5,111 nt of DNA from QHWK01 sp035315685 (lineage in GTDB: Bacteria > Acidobacteriota > Vicinamibacteria > Vicinamibacterales > CAVVIG01): contig DATFXR010000443.1 in the NCBI GenBank assembly GCA_035315685.1, forward strand, positions 1 through 5,111, written 5' to 3'. A program made the translations under genes and the position numbers. Below the pieces are notes generated by a model. The model was given only the letters and a program-made list of their open reading frames with translations, was not told the origin of the DNA and did not search any database. Below are positions 3,708-5,111 of this stretch, one piece after another (the stretch's first letter is position 1; every line of letters starts with the position of its first letter).

Positions 3708-5111
3708 GTGAAGGCACTACCGCTCCGGACCGCGACGTTCATCGCATTCTGTCTCGCCATCGTCCTGGCCGGCGCCGGTAGCCGGCCCGCGGCCGTCACT
3801 CGAGCGGCGTCGGCCGACGGTCAGTTCTGGGATATTCAGGACACCTCGCCCTGGAGTCAGGACAGCGGCGGCATCGCCACCGGCGGCCGGGCGATGCCGT
3901 TCAACGGCTTCGGTTATCTGAAGCTGCAGGTTCGCCGCGCCAATTCGACGCTGCTGCTGAAGAACCGCTACCTCACGCATTTCGGCCTCGCCTCCGACGG
4001 CGACGCGCGCTTCGACTCGATCACGCCGGTGGTCGCCGGCGATGTTGTCGTGTCGCGCGCGGTCTTCGCGCCGCACGATACCGACTACCTGCGGTATTTC
4101 GACGCGTTCACGAACGTCGCCGACGAAGAGCGCATCGTCGAGGTCGCCTGGGGCGGCGCGGTCGGCGCCTACGACGAAGGCGGCCTTGCGGCGATCGCGA
4201 CGACCTCGAGCGGCGATCGGCAGGTAGACGCGGCAGATACCTTCGTGACGCTGATGCAGAACATACGGCGCGTCGCGGATCCGATGCGCGGGCCGTCCGG
4301 TCACGGTCCGTCGGCGCACGTGCTTGGAACGGCCCGCGGCCGGTTCATTCGCGCGGGCGACATGTACGCCAACCCGTTCGAAGACGCGTATCCGGGCTTC
4401 GATCCGGCGCACATCGGCTACGTGTTCAGGATCACGGTTCCGCCGCACCAGACCCGGGCGCTGATGACGTTCGTCGTCAAGGGCTTGAGCGAGGTCTACG
4501 ACGCACAAACGCCGGGATCGGTGCGCATCCGCGACGGCGTCGTGCCGGAGGCGCCGGCCGGCAGCGCGGCGAACGTCCCGGTGCCCGGATCGGAAATCAG
4601 GCGCGTCACGGACGTGGCGCGCACGCTCGTCGCGTCGCCGGATCTGCGCGGGCTCACGCCGCTGCAGCGATCGCAGATCGTCAATTGGGCCGAGACGTCG
4701 ACGGTCCGGCTGAAACCGGACACTACCGCCGAGAAAAGCGCAATCGGAACACGTGACGCCGGTCCCAATTCCGGTAGTGTCCGGCTTCAGCCGGACCGTG
4801 ATCGCGGTGGTGTCCGGCTTCAGCCGGATCGTGGACCGTTCACGGTCGTCGAAAAAACGGTCGAACAGCTTCAGGATGCGATGACGCGTGGCGTGACGAC
4901 GTCAGAGGACGTGGTCCGCGAGTACCTGACGCGCCTGTCGCGCTACGATCGCAACGGGCCGACGCTGCGGGCGATGCTCGCGCTCAATCCACGAGCGATT
5001 GCCGAAGCGCGTGCGCTCGATGCGGAGCGCGCGTCCGGCCGCGTGCGTGGTCCGTTCCACGGGATTCCGATCGCGTTCAAGGACAACATCGACGTCCTCG
5101 GCCTGCCGACG
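3708..5111 (+). CDS. Secreted two-domain protein: unknown beta-rich domain plus amidase-signature domain (runs off the right edge)
   Basis: A single open frame of 468 codons with no stop, cut by the window end. GTG at 3708 is chosen because an in-frame TGA lies at 3684 and the next in-frame ATG (3894) would lose the signal peptide. Residues 1-36 hold a hydrophobic stretch (FIAFCLAIVLAGAG, 11-24) and an ASA cleavage site, so export is likely. Residues about 38-265 (FWDIQDTSPWSQDSGG...RYFDAFTNVADEERIVEVAWGG...YVFRITVPPHQTRALMTFVVKGL) look beta-rich; I do not recognise the domain. Residues 301-330 look helical. Residues 331-377 are a linker with three VRL(K/Q)PD motifs at 333, 358 and 369, each encoded by a palindromic repeat. 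From 378 (FTVVEKTVEQLQDAMTRG) an amidase-signature domain begins: TSEDVVREYLTRLSRYD, LNPRAIAEARALDAERA, GPFHGIPIAFKDN. K458 of KDN should be the lysine of the Ser-cisSer-Lys triad; the serines lie beyond the window. It probably hydrolyses an amide; the substrate is unknown. Confidence 0.85.
   Translation, partial: MKALPLRTATFIAFCLAIVLAGAGSRPAAVTRAASADGQFWDIQDTSPWSQDSGGIATGGRAMPFNGFGYLKLQVRRANSTLLLKNRYLTHFGLASDGDARFDSITPVVAGDVVVSRAVFAPHDTDYLRYFDAFTNVADEERIVEVAWGGAVGAYDEGGLAAIATTSSGDRQVDAADTFVTLMQNIRRVADPMRGPSGHGPSAHVLGTARGRFIRAGDMYANPFEDAYPGFDPAHIGYVFRITVPPHQTRALMTFVVKGLSEVYDAQTPGSVRIRDGVVPEAPAGSAANVPVPGSEIRRVTDVARTLVASPDLRGLTPLQRSQIVNWAETSTVRLKPDTTAEKSAIGTRDAGPNSGSVRLQPDRDRGGVRLQPDRGPFTVVEKTVEQLQDAMTRGVTTSEDVVREYLTRLSRYDRNGPTLRAMLALNPRAIAEARALDAERASGRVRGPFHGIPIAFKDNIDVLGLPT
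4701..4728 (+). repeat. REP-like palindromic repeat, copy 1 (forward orientation)
   Basis: The core GTCCGGCTGAAACCGGAC (4704-4721) is an 18-nt imperfect palindrome (GTCCGGCT facing A-CCGGAC). The extended 28-nt unit, from ACG to ACTACCG, is the reverse complement of copy 2 with one mismatch. In the host frame the core reads V-R-L-K-P-D. It lies in the linker of the amidase-fusion gene. Confidence 0.85.
4772..4799 (-). repeat. REP-like palindromic repeat, copy 2 (inverted orientation)
   Basis: The core GTCCGGCTTCAGCCGGAC (4779-4796) is a perfect 18-bp palindrome except for its central two bases. The 28-nt unit is inverted relative to copy 1 (27 of 28 complementary), with a 43-nt spacer between them. 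The core is in the same codon register as copy 1 and reads V-R-L-Q-P-D. Confidence 0.87.
4805..4832 (-). repeat. REP-like palindromic repeat, copy 3 (same orientation as copy 2)
   Basis: The core GTCCGGCTTCAGCCGGAT (4812-4829) differs from copy 2 at one base; the 28-nt unit differs at two positions. It follows copy 2 at a period of exactly 33 nt (11 codons), so it may be a tandem duplication of copy 2, and the frame is kept. It reads V-R-L-Q-P-D. Confidence 0.85.

Noticed and set aside
3717..4508. Minus-strand open frame of 263 codons
   Set aside because: Antisense to the signal peptide and first domain of the amidase-fusion gene; its translation is R/V/A/D-rich, as expected for a high-GC shadow frame, and the plus frame continues into a recognisable amidase domain.
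4496..4768. Minus-strand open frame of 90 codons crossing REP-like copy 1
   Set aside because: Reads the repeat as VSGFSRTV in a different frame; it is antisense to the amidase-fusion gene and lacks independent support.

Overview
The window is GC-rich DNA (strong G/C at third codon positions, GTG and ATG starts) from a bacterial chromosome. No single marker names the host. The best inference is Acidobacteriota, probably a Vicinamibacteria-like lineage. The grounds are the pairing of a secreted DUF1326 protein and a secreted gamma-glutamyltransferase with palindromic GTCCGGCT/AGCCGGAC repeats that translate as VRL(K/Q)PD, which I associate with that group. This is recollection and inference, not a database result. 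No tRNA, rRNA, CRISPR array, transposase or phage gene is visible.

Layout, left to right. (1) Bases 1-203, minus strand: the first 67 codons of a membrane transporter resembling the YfcC/DcuC (C4-dicarboxylate anaerobic carrier) family, cut by the window edge. (2) 338-835, plus: a 165-residue cytoplasmic protein resembling a divergent DUF4145 domain, diverging from the transporter. (3) 839-957: a 119-bp near-palindrome whose two arms are each six copies of ATGGCT on a roughly 7-nt period. (4) 986-1612, plus: a secreted DUF1326 protein with a CxCx3CxC cluster. (5) 1600-1705: a second inverted repeat, with arms of tandem heptamer ATTAAGA, between convergent genes; its first units supply the last codons and the stop of the DUF1326 gene. 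(6) 1714-3402, minus: a complete secreted gamma-glutamyltransferase with all expected catalytic residues. (7) 3456-3686, plus: a 76-residue histidine-rich small protein of unknown function, divergent from ggt. (8) 3708-5111, plus: an open frame running off the window, with a signal peptide, an unrecognised beta-rich domain of about 230 residues, a linker carrying three REP-like palindromes translated in frame, and the start of an amidase-signature domain up to its catalytic lysine.

The genes do not form one pathway. Three of the complete or partial proteins (DUF1326 protein, GGT, amidase fusion) look exported, and two of them (GGT and amidase) act on amide bonds, which fits scavenging of nitrogen or amino acids outside the cytoplasm. 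GGT, the small protein and the amidase fusion each have a -10-like hexamer 6-8 nt before the start codon and no clear ribosome binding site, which suggests leaderless transcripts.

The most unusual content is the repeats. Two intergenic elements with unrelated words share one design: heptamer-period tandem arrays in inverted orientation. A third family is a self-complementary repeat that reads as the same peptide in either orientation and sits inside an interdomain linker without breaking the frame.
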